A stretch of 22,719 nt of DNA. Origin: Boothiomyces macroporosus (taxonomy: Eukaryota; Chytridiomycota; Chytridiomycetes; Rhizophydiales; Terramycetaceae). Of the stretch, positions 1 to 9,353 are shown piece by piece. A model generated the notes under the pieces. The model was not told where the DNA came from, searched no databases, and saw only the letters and a list, made by a program, of their open reading frames with translations. A program made the position numbers and the translations under genes. Each line of letters opens with the position of its first letter. The first letter of the stretch is position 1. The stretch covers positions 1-22,719 of the forward strand of contig JADGKB010000165.1 of the NCBI GenBank assembly GCA_027604185.1, in the 5' to 3' direction.

Positions 1-89
1 CATCTTAGTAACAAATAATATAAAAATTTCGGGATAGGAACATTTTAGGAAATACTTGTATTAAAAAACTGTTTTGATTCAAAATGATT

Positions 90-95
90 TTTATT
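90..95 (-). terminator. polyadenylation signal AATAAA (minus strand)
   Basis: TTTATT on the plus strand reads AATAAA on the minus strand, about 50 nt downstream of the stop of the small minus-strand ORF at 144-395. The position is right for its 3' end, but the motif is common in AT-rich DNA. Confidence 0.35.
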
Positions 96-143
96 CATTA
101 CCATTAGCAGGGTAACTCCAATTTTTTGAAGAAAAGTTCAACC

Positions 144-395
144 TTACTCTTTTGCAAGGTCTGAATTATACTCTGAGCAGGAGCCATTGAGTTTTAATCC
201 CACCAATGGTACTCCATTTTTGCCACTGCTTGAAGCCATCTGTGGATGTGGATAGTTTTCGTAACTTGGTATAAGAAGATGAATTGATTTGATTCCGTCT
301 TCAAGTTGATTGTGAACCTTTGTAATGCCTTCTTCGTCATAGATGGTATTGACGCCAATAAGATCTTTTAGAATGCATAGGAATTTGGATTCCAT
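144..395 (-). CDS. small hypothetical protein (83 aa), possibly the last exon of a larger gene
   Basis: The frame opens with a true ATG at 395 and ends with TAA at 144-146. The product is acidic to neutral, with no membrane segment, no signal peptide and no motif I recognise. A minus-strand AATAAA follows about 50 nt after the stop. An in-frame TAG lies two codons upstream of the ATG and ends in a plausible splice acceptor (CCGGTAG), so this may be a 3' exon rather than a whole gene; no upstream partner exon could be identified. It sits next to decayed mobile-element-like coding, so it could also be a remnant. Function unknown. Confidence 0.35.
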   Translation of the reverse strand: MESKFLCILKDLIGVNTIYDEEGITKVHNQLEDGIKSIHLLIPSYENYPHPQMASSSGKNGVPLVGLKLNGSCSEYNSDLAKE

Positions 396-485
396 TCGAT
401 TCTACCGGACCTACACTACAATCCCTACCAAAAAGAACGTTATCCAAACATGCATGTGCGTAGGAGAGTCGTTAACAAATATCAA

Positions 486-855
486 TTATTGAAAAAAAAG
501 TAGTTGAACTGCAGAATTGATATCTAGCTCATCAATATCGCTGTCGAAACCTGAAGCATCAGACAATTCTATAATCTCTCCTCCACCAGGGTAAGAGTCC
601 AGCATAATTCCCAAGTTAGTATCAATGAGTGGATTAATTGGTCCTGTTTCGATTTCTTTTCGGGCGTGGAGGTTATCCAATTGCTTTGAGATCTGACTGG
701 CAGAGGTACGGAAGTTTGTTTCGTTAAATCCACTGAGTAGTTTTATCCAAATTATAAAATTTTAGGAGGGTCTGCTTTTCTTCTGGTGTCCACTTATGAT
801 AACTGCCGCGCTTCACCCCTTTATCTGCTTGTTCCTTCCTTGACTTAGTAATCAT
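486..855 (-). pseudogene. frameshifted MYB/SANT-like DNA-binding ORF
   Basis: Reading the minus strand from an ATG at 855, a 43-codon frame contains the stretch KWTPEEKQTLLKFYNLDKTT, which has the look of the first helix of a MYB/SANT domain. It ends at a TAA (724-726). A one-base shift restores an open frame that continues with a TSASQISKQLDN-like recognition-helix segment and an acidic tail to a stop at 486-488. No 19-23 nt intron of the type used elsewhere in the window joins the two parts; a 37-nt GT-AG excision keeps frame but deletes the middle of the domain. I therefore read it as a broken gene. With the decayed DDE-like ORF next to it, it could be the accessory MYB-like gene of a PIF/Harbinger-type element. 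The domain assignment is by eye. Confidence 0.4.
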
Positions 856-877
856 CAATTGAGAGGATTTTAGAGCT

Positions 878-913
878 GTTGTAGTCCAAAAGTAACTACT
901 TTGGGACTACAAC
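878..913. repeat. near-perfect inverted repeat (17-nt arms, 2-nt spacer)
   Basis: The left arm 878-894 (gttgtagtccaaaagta) and the right arm 897-913 (tactttgggactacaac) are complementary at 16 of 17 positions, separated by 2 nt. It would form a long hairpin. It lies between the divergent MYB-like remnant and the transposase-like remnant. It could be a terminal-repeat junction, a small foldback element, or a palindromic regulatory site. Confidence 0.75.
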
Positions 914-1045
914 AAGAGCAAATTCCCTTTCCTTAATTAAGGGGGATCATTATAATTTGAGTTACTGTCCTACCTTTCACGCAGCCTCGTCACCCTAATT
1001 TAAAGATTTAGGATTCATCCAAAAGTCAACTTTATTCTTATTAGG

Positions 1046-1660
1046 ATGAATGATTTTTTTAAACTTGCCAAACTGTATATAAGCTCAGCAGCCGTGGATA
1101 TGTATACGACACATTTTGGGTTAAATCCAGATCAAACGCAGCAGGGCTGGGGAGACATTTACTTTGGGCACTTTATTTCCTCAAGAGATATGAGGTTTTG
1201 AAAGTTTCTTCCAGCTTCTTTGAAGTAGATGTCAAAACTTATAACTGTTGATCTAATTAATATGTTGTACCAAAGTTACAAGATTTCCGTCAATTATAGA
1301 GTGTAGTTCTATTCATTGGCCGTGCAGATGTTACAAGATGCCGAATAAACAAACCTAAATATTAGTCTATTTAGACACCGACTAACGTTTGTGGTTCCTG
1401 CTACAAAGCTGTTAATTGCTGATAAAGGATATGCAGGGAATCAAGTAGAATTTTACTTCCATTCAAAGGATCGAATTTTATTGCAGACCAAAGGCGATTG
1501 AATTATAAGCTCAACAAAAAAGGCAGTATATTGAACAAGCGCTTGAAAATTGATGGATTTAAAACGGAAAAGTGAGGATTATTCATTCCATGGTATTTGC
1601 GTCAATGTTATATCTCGTTTGTTAAATATACAATTTGAAATAAATCCTCTTTAATTAGTT
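1046..1660 (+). pseudogene. decayed DDE-transposase-like remnant
   Basis: An ATG at 1046 opens a 51-codon frame ending at 1199-1201. A shifted frame then continues briefly (SSSFFEVDVKTYNC-like). Around 1380-1490 a third segment reads TFVVPATKLLIADKGYAGN, where the ADKGY motif resembles the segment around the second catalytic Asp of DDE transposases (IS4/IS5/DDE_Tnp_4 type). A Lys-rich stretch follows to about 1590 in yet another frame. Multiple stops and shifts mean it is not functional. Family placement rests on one motif and on the neighbouring MYB-like fragment, so it is tentative. Confidence 0.35.
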
Positions 1661-1699
1661 TGTCAAAATTCCCTCATCTACATACGGTTGAATTATCTG

Positions 1700-2386
1700 T
1701 TATTTTCCTCTAAAATTTTTAGTTGGAATAGAATAAATAAATTTAGTTTCAAAGGTTTCTAAATCACTGAGTGTTAAAGTTGCGCGTTCATTTAAATCAC
1801 CCACCACTTGTTGAGCAGTACGGTTAGCATTGTTGAAATGATTCCATTGCCGCTCGTTAGGTGTTGCCAAATCAAATAGACGCATTAATTCAATAGGAGG
1901 GGTAGCTCGTATTAGCTCTGGATGCATATGAGTGGGTTTTCTGGAAATATCAGTTGCCCATATCCTCCAAACAATATCCATTGCTCTAAAGTGGTTGGAG
2001 TGTACCCGTTTTAGTTCAGCAGCTATCTTGTCAATTACTGCATTTGACGGCGCTCCACTATTGTCCACTTCAGCTGGTGCATAAAACAGTGTCTGAACCT
2101 TTGCGTACCTGACCTTGTTTGTAACATGATCTCCAAACCGTAATATTGAAAGTTCTGGATAAGGTGGATTCCGGCTCCAATTGGTGAGAATATCCCATGT
2201 CAAGTTATCAATTTCATAGTCATGTTGATTTCTCCTGATTTTTGCGAAACGAGCCAATTGCTCAATGGTTGGATCGAATTCGGCTATAGAATATTCTTCT
2301 CCTTCGATGGTAACAAGTCGTTGAATCTTTTGCTGCGTATATTCAAATAACTTTTCCTTGAAATTCGTCAAGGAATTGATTGACAA
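1700..2386 (-). CDS. hypothetical protein, 5' end unresolved (about 228 codons open)
   Basis: A long uninterrupted minus-strand frame ends with TAA at 1700-1702. The 5' limit at 2386 is only a TTG; the frame stays open upstream to a TAG near 2470 and contains no ATG that obviously starts it. The product is soluble and rich in Asn, Arg and Glu, with a Trp-rich middle (W at roughly residues 64, 70, 142 and 145). No family is recognised. Upstream, between about 2390 and 2800, minus-strand coding-like fragments occur in several frames separated by stops, so this may be the 3' end of a partly degraded gene or element. An intron at 2449-2468 would fuse it to an ATG at 2526 (268 aa), but its donor GTCAAA differs from every other donor here. 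Confidence 0.4.
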   Translation of the reverse strand: MSINSLTNFKEKLFEYTQQKIQRLVTIEGEEYSIAEFDPTIEQLARFAKIRRNQHDYEIDNLTWDILTNWSRNPPYPELSILRFGDHVTNKVRYAKVQTLFYAPAEVDNSGAPSNAVIDKIAAELKRVHSNHFRAMDIVWRIWATDISRKPTHMHPELIRATPPIELMRLFDLATPNERQWNHFNNANRTAQQVVGDLNERATLTLSDLETFETKFIYSIPTKNFRGK

Positions 2387-2849
2387 TTCTATATCTTCAG
2401 CAGCAATATTACTGTTGCGATGCTGGGTTTTGAATTGCTTGACTTGAACTTTAAAGTAATTGTTTGACTATCTTCTGAAGTGATCATAAAAAGTAAAGTG
2501 CCACTCCATTTGAAGCAAAACTCCATTTTTTCAATATGAATCTGCTTACTACAACCAATCTTTACCCGACGATCACACTGTAGTGTTATTCAAGAGCAAC
2601 CTTGATATTCCGGTTCAACAATCTTTCAAAACACTCAATTGGATCCAGTGTGAAAGAGTCTGCTCAATATACCTTTCTCGATATCCTATCCTGGATTATT
2701 TCGGATACCATGAGCGGAAAGAATGGAAATAACTTTAATACTCAGGCAAATCAATTACCAAACAATTGATCGAGTAGTCCAACCCTTTTTGTAGAGGCAG
2801 AGCTTGTTTTTACAATTGTCAAGACCAAAACAAAGTTTTATTAGGGAAC
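2387..2849 (-). other. stretch with degraded minus-strand coding fragments, no intact gene
   Basis: On the minus strand, fragments such as an open segment from an ATG at 2526 (MEFCFKWSGTLLFMITSED) and a Cys/Lys-rich segment just upstream (CDRRVKIGCSKQ) look protein-like. They are interrupted by stops and do not splice cleanly. It is either the ruined 5' part of the ORF ending at 1700 or unrelated relic coding. Confidence 0.3.
2837..2842 (-). terminator. polyadenylation signal AATAAA of the Cys-rich protein gene
   Basis: AATAAA on the minus strand starts 8 nt after the stop codon (2850-2852) of the nine-exon Cys-rich protein gene. The very short distance fits the compact gene ends seen elsewhere in the window. 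Confidence 0.5.
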
Positions 2850-5800
2850 CTACAAATATACTGCAAGTAACAGAACGAGGCTTAAACTGAAAGAAGATTT
2901 CAAAGTTGCAGAAGGAACAGTTGAACGAGTAGGAGACACACCTGTCATTGTACCTGTGGCATTATTTCCGTAGGTGATACCAGTAGATGTGACAGATGGA
3001 ACAGTAGTGGTAGCACCAACACTTGCTCGGCTAACCATTCTCAAAATAGGATAAAAAGTTCCTGTCATGAACGCTGGTACACTTCCACAGTATTGATTTC
3101 CATTGCTAGTAACTGAAATGTTCAAAGGTACACCGAGTGCATTGTTGGTCCTAATATTAAATAGAAATCCTACATGTTTACAAAATCTGGAACTGGGTAA
3201 AGAGTACTGTTTTGGCTAATGGACAAATCCAGACTCAAGCAAATTGAAATCGACCCTGTAGGCATTTGAGAGAATGTATATTGTTGCCCATTGCCAACCA
3301 ATTGCCCGACAATATTTCCAAAGGAATCTTTAATTACTGCAACAGATGAACTGGAAGTTGTTCTTTTTACCAGAGTTGGTAAGTTGCTGCTTACAAAGGC
3401 TGAACTACTGACATAATTGACGCTGATTGAAATCGGTTTAGAAGTGTTAAATAATCCATTTGGAATCACGACACCGGAACAAGTAGAGTTGCTGCGCGGA
3501 TCAGCTAGGCACGAATCGATAGGAGAAGATACGGGTGTACTGAAGCAACTGTATTGTCCTGGTGTACAGTCACAAGCAACCGCTTGGTAAATTGCGCCAT
3601 ATGTTCTGAACTTGACATTCAACTGGTTGACATATTTGCGAGAAATTATACGACCAATTGCATTTTGAAAGTATTGCTGAGCCAAAGAATCATCAACTAC
3701 TTGGATGTATTGATTTTGAGGGGCGTATTGAACTGGAATCCATTGAGTGTTCTTCATTTCAGTTGGAGACCATTGGGGCTATAGTTTAGAAATATCCTTA
3801 CGTCTTGCCATTGATAAAAGGTGTAGTATTCACCTCCACATGCTGCACAGCTAGATTGGTTCAAGTAAGCCATATCACCGTTTTGTTCAATGCAATAACC
3901 GCCATAAGCATCACAGGCAGCCTTAGAAGTTGCCCTAGTTGTCCAAGTTGCATTTGCACTAGTACAGTTTGCGATAGAGGTGATATTTCGAGAAATACAG
4001 TTTCCGGTACGAGTATTGAAATCTCCACCAGTGCATAAACCAGGAGTAGCCGGCTTGTAAACGCAAACTCCATTGCTTTGGCCATTTCCGTACTCATAGT
4101 CATTGCAAGTTCCTGATGCGAGACACTGTGCAGAGTTGATGCATTTAGTCATCGGATTCCATGTGCAGCCAAGAGCGTTTGCAAAGGTAGTGGTTGAACA
4201 TCCATATTGGCCTTGACTATTACAGTCCTAAAATCAAAAATTACTTACAGCCCAATTTTGTGTAGCGTTGGTGCACTTTGCCTTAGTTACTGAGGTAAGG
4301 AGACATACAGAAGAATTTCCACTGGATTGCCATTGGCCACCAACCGAATTGCAACTGGTGTAATTAGCGTAGCTTAAATCGGTACAAACCCCATAATCGT
4401 AGCCATTCATGGATTGACATCTAGCACATGGAACATTACAAGTTCCGATATTACTACAGTAGGTCTATACTTAGTAATTAGAATACCTGGTTGGTTGCCC
4501 GGGTCAGATAGTTTACTGGATCGCTGTAAAGTGTACTATCTTCAAAATCAGCACAGGTTGAATTTGGGCACTTTGCTGGAGAGTCGTAGTAGCCATAGCT
4601 AAAGTACACTCCAGGTACATATGTAAGACTACTGGATATACACGAACTTTGCGACATCATATTTGAAGCTGCACAAATAGATCTGTCGCTATCCCAGTAC
4701 ATGTTTGGTAAACTTGAACAGTTTTGAGAAGAGGTAACAGTGGAATTATAGCAAACTGAGCCAATGCATGCCCAAGGGTTTCCCATTTGACTTGCTTGAC
4801 AAGTAGGTCCGGTTAAACACAACGCAGATGAATTTCTGGAAGGATACAAACAGGTGTTATCAAATGTAAGTGTTCCATTAAGGGCTGCACAGCCACTCTG
4901 TTGAACGTCTTGGTAGTTAATTTGGCATTGAGCAAAACGAGAGATTGGTTGCGCAAAGTTTCCATCGGTTTGCCCACAGAAACCAGTGAGGTTGTCTGCA
5001 AGGCATTGCTGAAGTGTTTGGCGGGTCCAAGGTTCTAATGTACATTGCTTATCAGTTAAACAGCCAGCTTGATCTGCAGGAGCTATTACATACAGTGGGT
5101 TTCCGTTTTCGTCGGTTCCTTCCTGTTGATACGAACGGCGATAATTCCAGCTAGAAGGACCAACACAGTCGTACACGAGCCCCAAGCTTCCAATGTAATT
5201 GTAGAAATTAATGCCATCAACAGCGAAAATTCCAGTTTTTGCCAGTCCAGCAACGTGCAACAGCTCAGTTTTCATTTCATCCGCCTTTGTTAATAAATAA
5301 ATACCATCTTGTCAAAGAGACATTGGTACATCAAGGATCTATCACTAGCATCACAGAAAGAGTCAGCCCCACAATTCAAAGAGTAAGCACAGTCGGAATT
5401 TACCTTACATTGGGTTTCATAAACGGCTTTTTGACACTCATTCAAGGTCCCAGAGTAGGTGTTCCATAAGGAATCAACATTTATGTTTGATAATAGAGCA
5501 ATTCTGGCTTGAGCTTGAGCAAAATCGCTCATTAGTGCGCTTATTTTCCCAGGACTATGGCAAACACTAGTGATTGCAGTGGCATTGATTCCAGTCAAGA
5601 CTGGGGCGTAAGCAGTAATACTCTTTGGCGCACAGCATTGGGTTAGAGCAACACTAAATTAATAATATTTACACTGGGTTACAACATGGATCGGTGCTCC
5701 ATCTTGGATCGCTGGGTGGATAAACGCAGTCGGTAGTTCCGGTGATTGTAAAGTTTACAGTGCCAATTGTTGCAAAGGAATACACTAGATTCTGGCAACC

Positions 5801-6606
5801 ATAAAACGCTTCTCGTGTATTCAACACAGATACCTATTTAAGGTTTAAAGTACCATATTATTGATGCTGTCAAGCTGGTCCAAAGTAGAAATATCTTTTC
5901 CGTAATCACTTATTGCTTGAGCCAAAGCAACGAGGGCATTTACCTCGGCCAAAACACACCTTGGCTTTTGCCAAGTTACATTCAAAGGAGTGGTCCAAGG
6001 AGTCCCGTTGGCACTAGTGATCATGTACTGTCCTGTAGTCAAACCCGTGATAACACAGCTAGAGCCCAAAACACTTTGAGCATTTCCTCCGTTAACAACG
6101 ACTGCAACACCAAGACGCGATGGGAAAAAGGTTTCATTTACCTTGACTCCACCAACTACCGCGTTAACAATTGTGCTTCCAGGATCACCTGTTGGCGGAG
6201 CAACCATCAAGTTGGGTGGAGGACCGTTCATTTGGCCAGGTGGAAAGAAATTTGAAATGTTTACGGGACTCCCGTTTCCTGAGCAGGTCATAGCAATGGA
6301 ACCTACATTAAAGTTTCAACTACCTTGAGCGAGCATGGTTAACATTGGAAAATTAGTAGTAGTATTGACAGTGAGGCCAAAGCTTGTAAGTGGCACAGAG
6401 ACGTTAGCAGAAGTTGAAGTAAGATAGAGCGGTTGGTCGAAATCAATTTTAAAGACAGCAACTGATGCTTTTTGGTCGTTGCCCACATCGATTGGAAAAT
6501 CAGTCCAATAGCTTGAAACTGGTATTGGAGCTGAAGCTGACACAGAATTCAGGATAGTATATAATGCAGAGACAGTAGAGACGCGCATCAATGTAAAGTT
6601 TTTCAT
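2850..6606 (-). CDS. Cys-rich secreted / GPI-anchor-type surface protein (1195 aa, nine exons)
   Basis: Exons on the minus strand: 6606-6324, 6302-5854, 5833-5673, 5653-5305, 5284-4487, 4464-4249, 4227-3802, 3778-3174 and 3150-2850. Together they give 3588 nt, a whole number of codons. The eight introns are 23, 23, 21, 22, 20, 19, 20 and 21 nt (low to high coordinate), all GT-AG. The start ATG (6606) opens a signal-peptide-like N-terminus ending in SVSASA. The body is rich in Cys, Ser, Thr, Asn and Gln with many NxS/T sequons. Its middle (about residues 350-800) repeats short Cys-x(n)-Cys modules, reminiscent of PSI/EGF-like or other disulphide-knotted repeats, but I recognise no named domain. 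The C-terminus has a Ser/Thr-rich spacer and then a short hydrophobic tail (FSLSLVLLLAVYL) with no cytoplasmic residues, as in GPI-attachment signals. A cell-surface or wall role is inference. Confidence 0.85.
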
Positions 6607-7527
6607 AGATATGACGCGCTATTTATACTATTTACAAACAGTGGCGTGTTATAACAAGAATGAAACATCTTCAAGTTATGAATCGTTTCAAGCCTTCGTC
6701 AAGGTCACCAATAAAATACGACTTGAATATCACTTTATGGCTTTATTCGGGTGTATATCCCAGAACAGGTTAAAATGTAATATCGCGAATTTAAAAATCC
6801 AGGTGTGACACTTTTGATACAACGAAATAAAAAACAACTATTTGTTCAACACTGAATTTTGCACTATCAGATTCATAATACCTGAGCAATTTTGCTCCAT
6901 ATTACAGTAAAATTAATTGTTTACTCACTTGGAGTGGAATACAAAATTTCATAAATTTGTAATAGCACCGATTCAGCATCAACTATCAAAATACCGGTTT
7001 ATATCTCCGTATATGATTGGTAAATACATCAAAGGTATCGTGATACCCAATGAAATTTAGGATTTGTCATCTAAACGCATACTTGGGTCATGTTATCAAT
7101 TGTTTGTTTACGCGTTCCAGCACATTATGCATCTAACATAATTAATTTCCTCAATAAATAGTGGCTTTGTGTTTTTTGGGTCAAAGATTTATTCAAATTG
7201 ATAATTTATCATTTTCCGATATGGATATGGCAAAAGGTGTAATGAAGGATGATGCCGTTGATGATAAACTTGCTGCAATTATCACCGTCAATATAACTGT
7301 TGAGCTATATGGAGTGAATTTCAACAACATCTTTGGTAGATCAACACCTAATTATTTGAACTAAAGTTACCGTTTGAAAATTGATCTTTAACTGATTCTC
7401 GTTGCCTGGACAGGGTTAATTTCCTGCATTTGTAAGAAAACTCGCAATTGGACATTTGCTTGGAAATACATAATTACTATCAATCAGAAAGGATTAAATT
7501 GACGCGAAATCAGGAATTATTATTGGT
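6607..7527. other. gene-poor intergenic stretch
   Basis: About 920 nt upstream of the Cys-rich protein gene. It holds only short frames: a 65-codon plus-strand frame from an ATG at 6611, which would start 4 nt from the opposite gene's ATG, and a 67-codon frame beginning with GTG at 7161. Neither shows a domain. It presumably contains the promoter of the Cys-rich gene; no further structure was seen. Confidence 0.5.
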
Positions 7528-7875
7528 TTATTCTGGTTTATTTTCTGGGGCTTTGTTTCCAGTCCAAATGGCCGAGTCTGTACGCGTCAACTGCTGGGCA
7601 ACTGTTGGGAGAGACTTCAAGTAGTTTAACCGATAGGTGGTGATCTTGCTGTATTCCGCTTGCGACATGTTGAACACCCTGTACACAGTCTCCACAAAGT
7701 TGTCCGTGTTGAAAAAGGTAACCATCGGCTCAAACATCTTGTCCAGCTCGTGGTCTTTGCTGTGCTCTGAGATTATCAGTAACCTGTGCGACAGGAACTG
7801 GTAGATGCGGTGGGTTTCGAGGATCCAACCTGAAGGATAAAAGTGGATGTTTAGTCCAATCTTTGACTTTGTCAT
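7528..7875 (-). pseudogene. glycosyltransferase-like C-terminal fragment (115 aa)
   Basis: The frame has an ATG at 7875 and a stop at 7528-7530. It begins SKIGLNIHFYPSGWILETHR and continues with a hydrophobic/SEHSKD segment. This pattern (KIGLNIHYY...ILETxRIxxLLSxx...VVSExSxDxEL) is known from the C-terminal half of a group of bacterial-type glycosyltransferases, where it precedes the end of the Rossmann domain. The frame stays open for 21 codons upstream of the ATG (INPPRDQ precedes it) and then hits a TGA. No N-terminal donor- or acceptor-binding half is found upstream; the next 300 nt carry no matching frame. It is probably a truncated copy, or the last exon of a gene whose upstream exons I cannot see. 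Activity is unlikely as it stands. Confidence 0.4.
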
Positions 7876-8202
7876 TTGATCACGTGGTGGATTGATGAAT
7901 TTATACTGTTGTATTTGGAATGGTCATTTCTATTGACACAAAGAAACTAAAATTTCCACTTTATTCACCATAGTATTTGACTAATAGATCTACAAAGCAC
8001 CTTGAACCTACTGTGACTATCTACCCTTTTACTGTTTCTATTTCCACAGCAACAACACTTGGAATAACGACATGCACAATTGCAGTAGTCATGTTCCTGA
8101 TACACCTATACAAGTTGCAACTGATATCCCAGAACACTATAAGGAACATTATTACCCTAACCGATTTTTGATACAATAAAGCACCATGTCTGTAAATGTT
8201 TG
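7876..8202. other. intergenic stretch between the glycosyltransferase fragment and the 7-TM gene
   Basis: This stretch holds a 64-codon plus-strand frame starting with TTG at 7977 that contains one hydrophobic segment and is followed by AATAAA near 8175. It has no ATG and no recognisable family. Nothing else is supported. Confidence 0.4.
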
Positions 8203-9057
8203 CTAATTCTGTTCTTCCATATTCAATGGTATGAAATATTGATTATCATCAAATAGCGCCTTTAGTATATGGGATTGCTCCAATAAACCGCCTATAGCCC
8301 ACGAAATCATGATCCAATCCATAAACGCAACATTATCACCAGTATAATTCTCGGCTTCCAAAACTGCTACAACAATTGAAAAAAATGTAAGTACAATTTC
8401 CATAAACAACGAATAGCCAATTTGGTAAAACACGCAAAGCTTTGATGGTGATTTCTCAACAGAGGAATTGTACTGTTGCAACAATTTATAGGAAGCAGCG
8501 ATATCAAACGACATTCGTACTACGAATATCGGAACTAGAGTTATTACTTGCAGGGTTGATGCTTGAGGGAAAAACGCTGTTCCAGAATTCTCAATCATTA
8601 CAAGTACAGTTCTTGCCATTCTGATTGTAAATACAATGACCATCATTGTAACTGTAAACGTTTTGTACAGGTTTGAATGGCGTGTGGTATAGTTGATTGC
8701 TAAATACCTGCTGTCAATATCGTGTACCTTTGCATAGAAATGTGCAGTAGCCATGTCACACAAGCACTGTAAAATATTGTAGAGATATATAGTGCCCATG
8801 CGATTCCCGGCAAGTCTCGTTGCTCTAGTAAACTCCATTGATCGATCAATTGAATAGTTATATAAATAGACCACAGTAACAACACCAGCCCCAGTTTTCT
8901 TTTTGATGGATCTGAATATACAAGTGACAATTGTTTGATAATCATGCATAGCGAGAATCCAGCTGCAAAGAGTGCAAAATAGCCCCGCGTCAGCATAAAA
9001 CAGCAATGACGTTGGCACTGTAAAAGAAAAAAGTTTTACTATATTTAGATCAATCAT
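8203..9057 (-). CDS. seven-transmembrane, receptor-like protein (270 aa, three exons)
   Basis: Exons on the minus strand: 9057-9040, 9017-8728 and 8707-8203 (813 nt). The introns at 9018-9039 (22 nt) and 8708-8727 (20 nt) are GT-AG. The spliced protein has seven hydrophobic segments: about residues 18-38, 50-67, 76-100, 120-140, 153-176, 190-215 and 225-245. The third ends in a QRY triplet followed by LAI, the position of the DRY motif of rhodopsin-type GPCRs. The tail is short and hydrophilic. Receptor function is inference. The two introns total 42 nt, so an unspliced frame from the same ATG is also open (284 aa), but it reads the middle exon in another frame and loses the first three membrane segments. 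The spliced model is preferred because it yields a regular 7-TM pattern and uses introns like those of the neighbours. Exon 1 is only 18 nt; the alternative start is the ATG at 8996. Confidence 0.6.
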   Translation of the reverse strand: MIDLNIVKLFSFTVPTSLLFYADAGLFCTLCSWILAMHDYQTIVTCIFRSIKKKTGAGVVTVVYLYNYSIDRSMEFTRATRLAGNRMGTIYLYNILQCLCDMATAHFYAKVHDIDSRYLAINYTTRHSNLYKTFTVTMMVIVFTIRMARTVLVMIENSGTAFFPQASTLQVITLVPIFVVRMSFDIAASYKLLQQYNSSVEKSPSKLCVFYQIGYSLFMEIVLTFFSIVVAVLEAENYTGDNVAFMDWIMISWAIGGLLEQSHILKALFDDNQYFIPLNMEEQN

Positions 9058-9353
9058 ATTTCAATTACTTTTGGGTTGGCATTTTAATTTTCTTGTTTAT
9101 TTGAATGTTGTCTGCTGTATAAGGTAAATTCTCATGCACTACGTCAAATTTGGTAATTAGATAGTGCCAACTTTGTTTACCTTCACATATATTTGGTGAT
9201 TATTAATTCAAATTGGGTTGATCTTGGTGTATATCTTCAAATCAAAGAAATACTCAATTTCAAAAAGAAGTCAATCTCTCAAAGACTTTATGACAAATAT
9301 TCCATGCCAAAGGTAAATAGCAAAAATTCAAAACGACTGCAACCATAGACTAA

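Noticed and set aside
691..727. 37-nt GT-AG intron repairing the MYB-like ORF
   Set aside because: It is much longer than every other intron and would remove the middle of the DNA-binding domain; a frameshift explains the data better.
2449..2468. 20-nt intron joining an ATG at 2526 to the orphan ORF
   Set aside because: Frame is preserved, but the donor is GTCAAA and there is no YTRAY branch motif; none of the 22 accepted introns looks like this.
6611..6808. 65-codon plus-strand ORF
   Set aside because: It starts 4 nt from the opposite-strand ATG of the Cys-rich gene, has no domain and no polyadenylation context; chance frame.
7161..7364. 67-codon plus-strand ORF
   Set aside because: It opens only with GTG and shows no domain or codon pattern supporting it.
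7977..8171. 64-codon plus-strand ORF with a hydrophobic stretch and a downstream AATAAA
   Set aside because: It begins with TTG, has no ATG and no upstream exon that splices in frame; not enough to call a gene.
8203..9057. Single unspliced 284-codon ORF as the gene model
   Set aside because: It needs no introns, but in 8728-9017 it yields an irregular sequence, while the other frame gives three clean membrane helices joined through two consensus micro-introns. Kept only as a possible variant.
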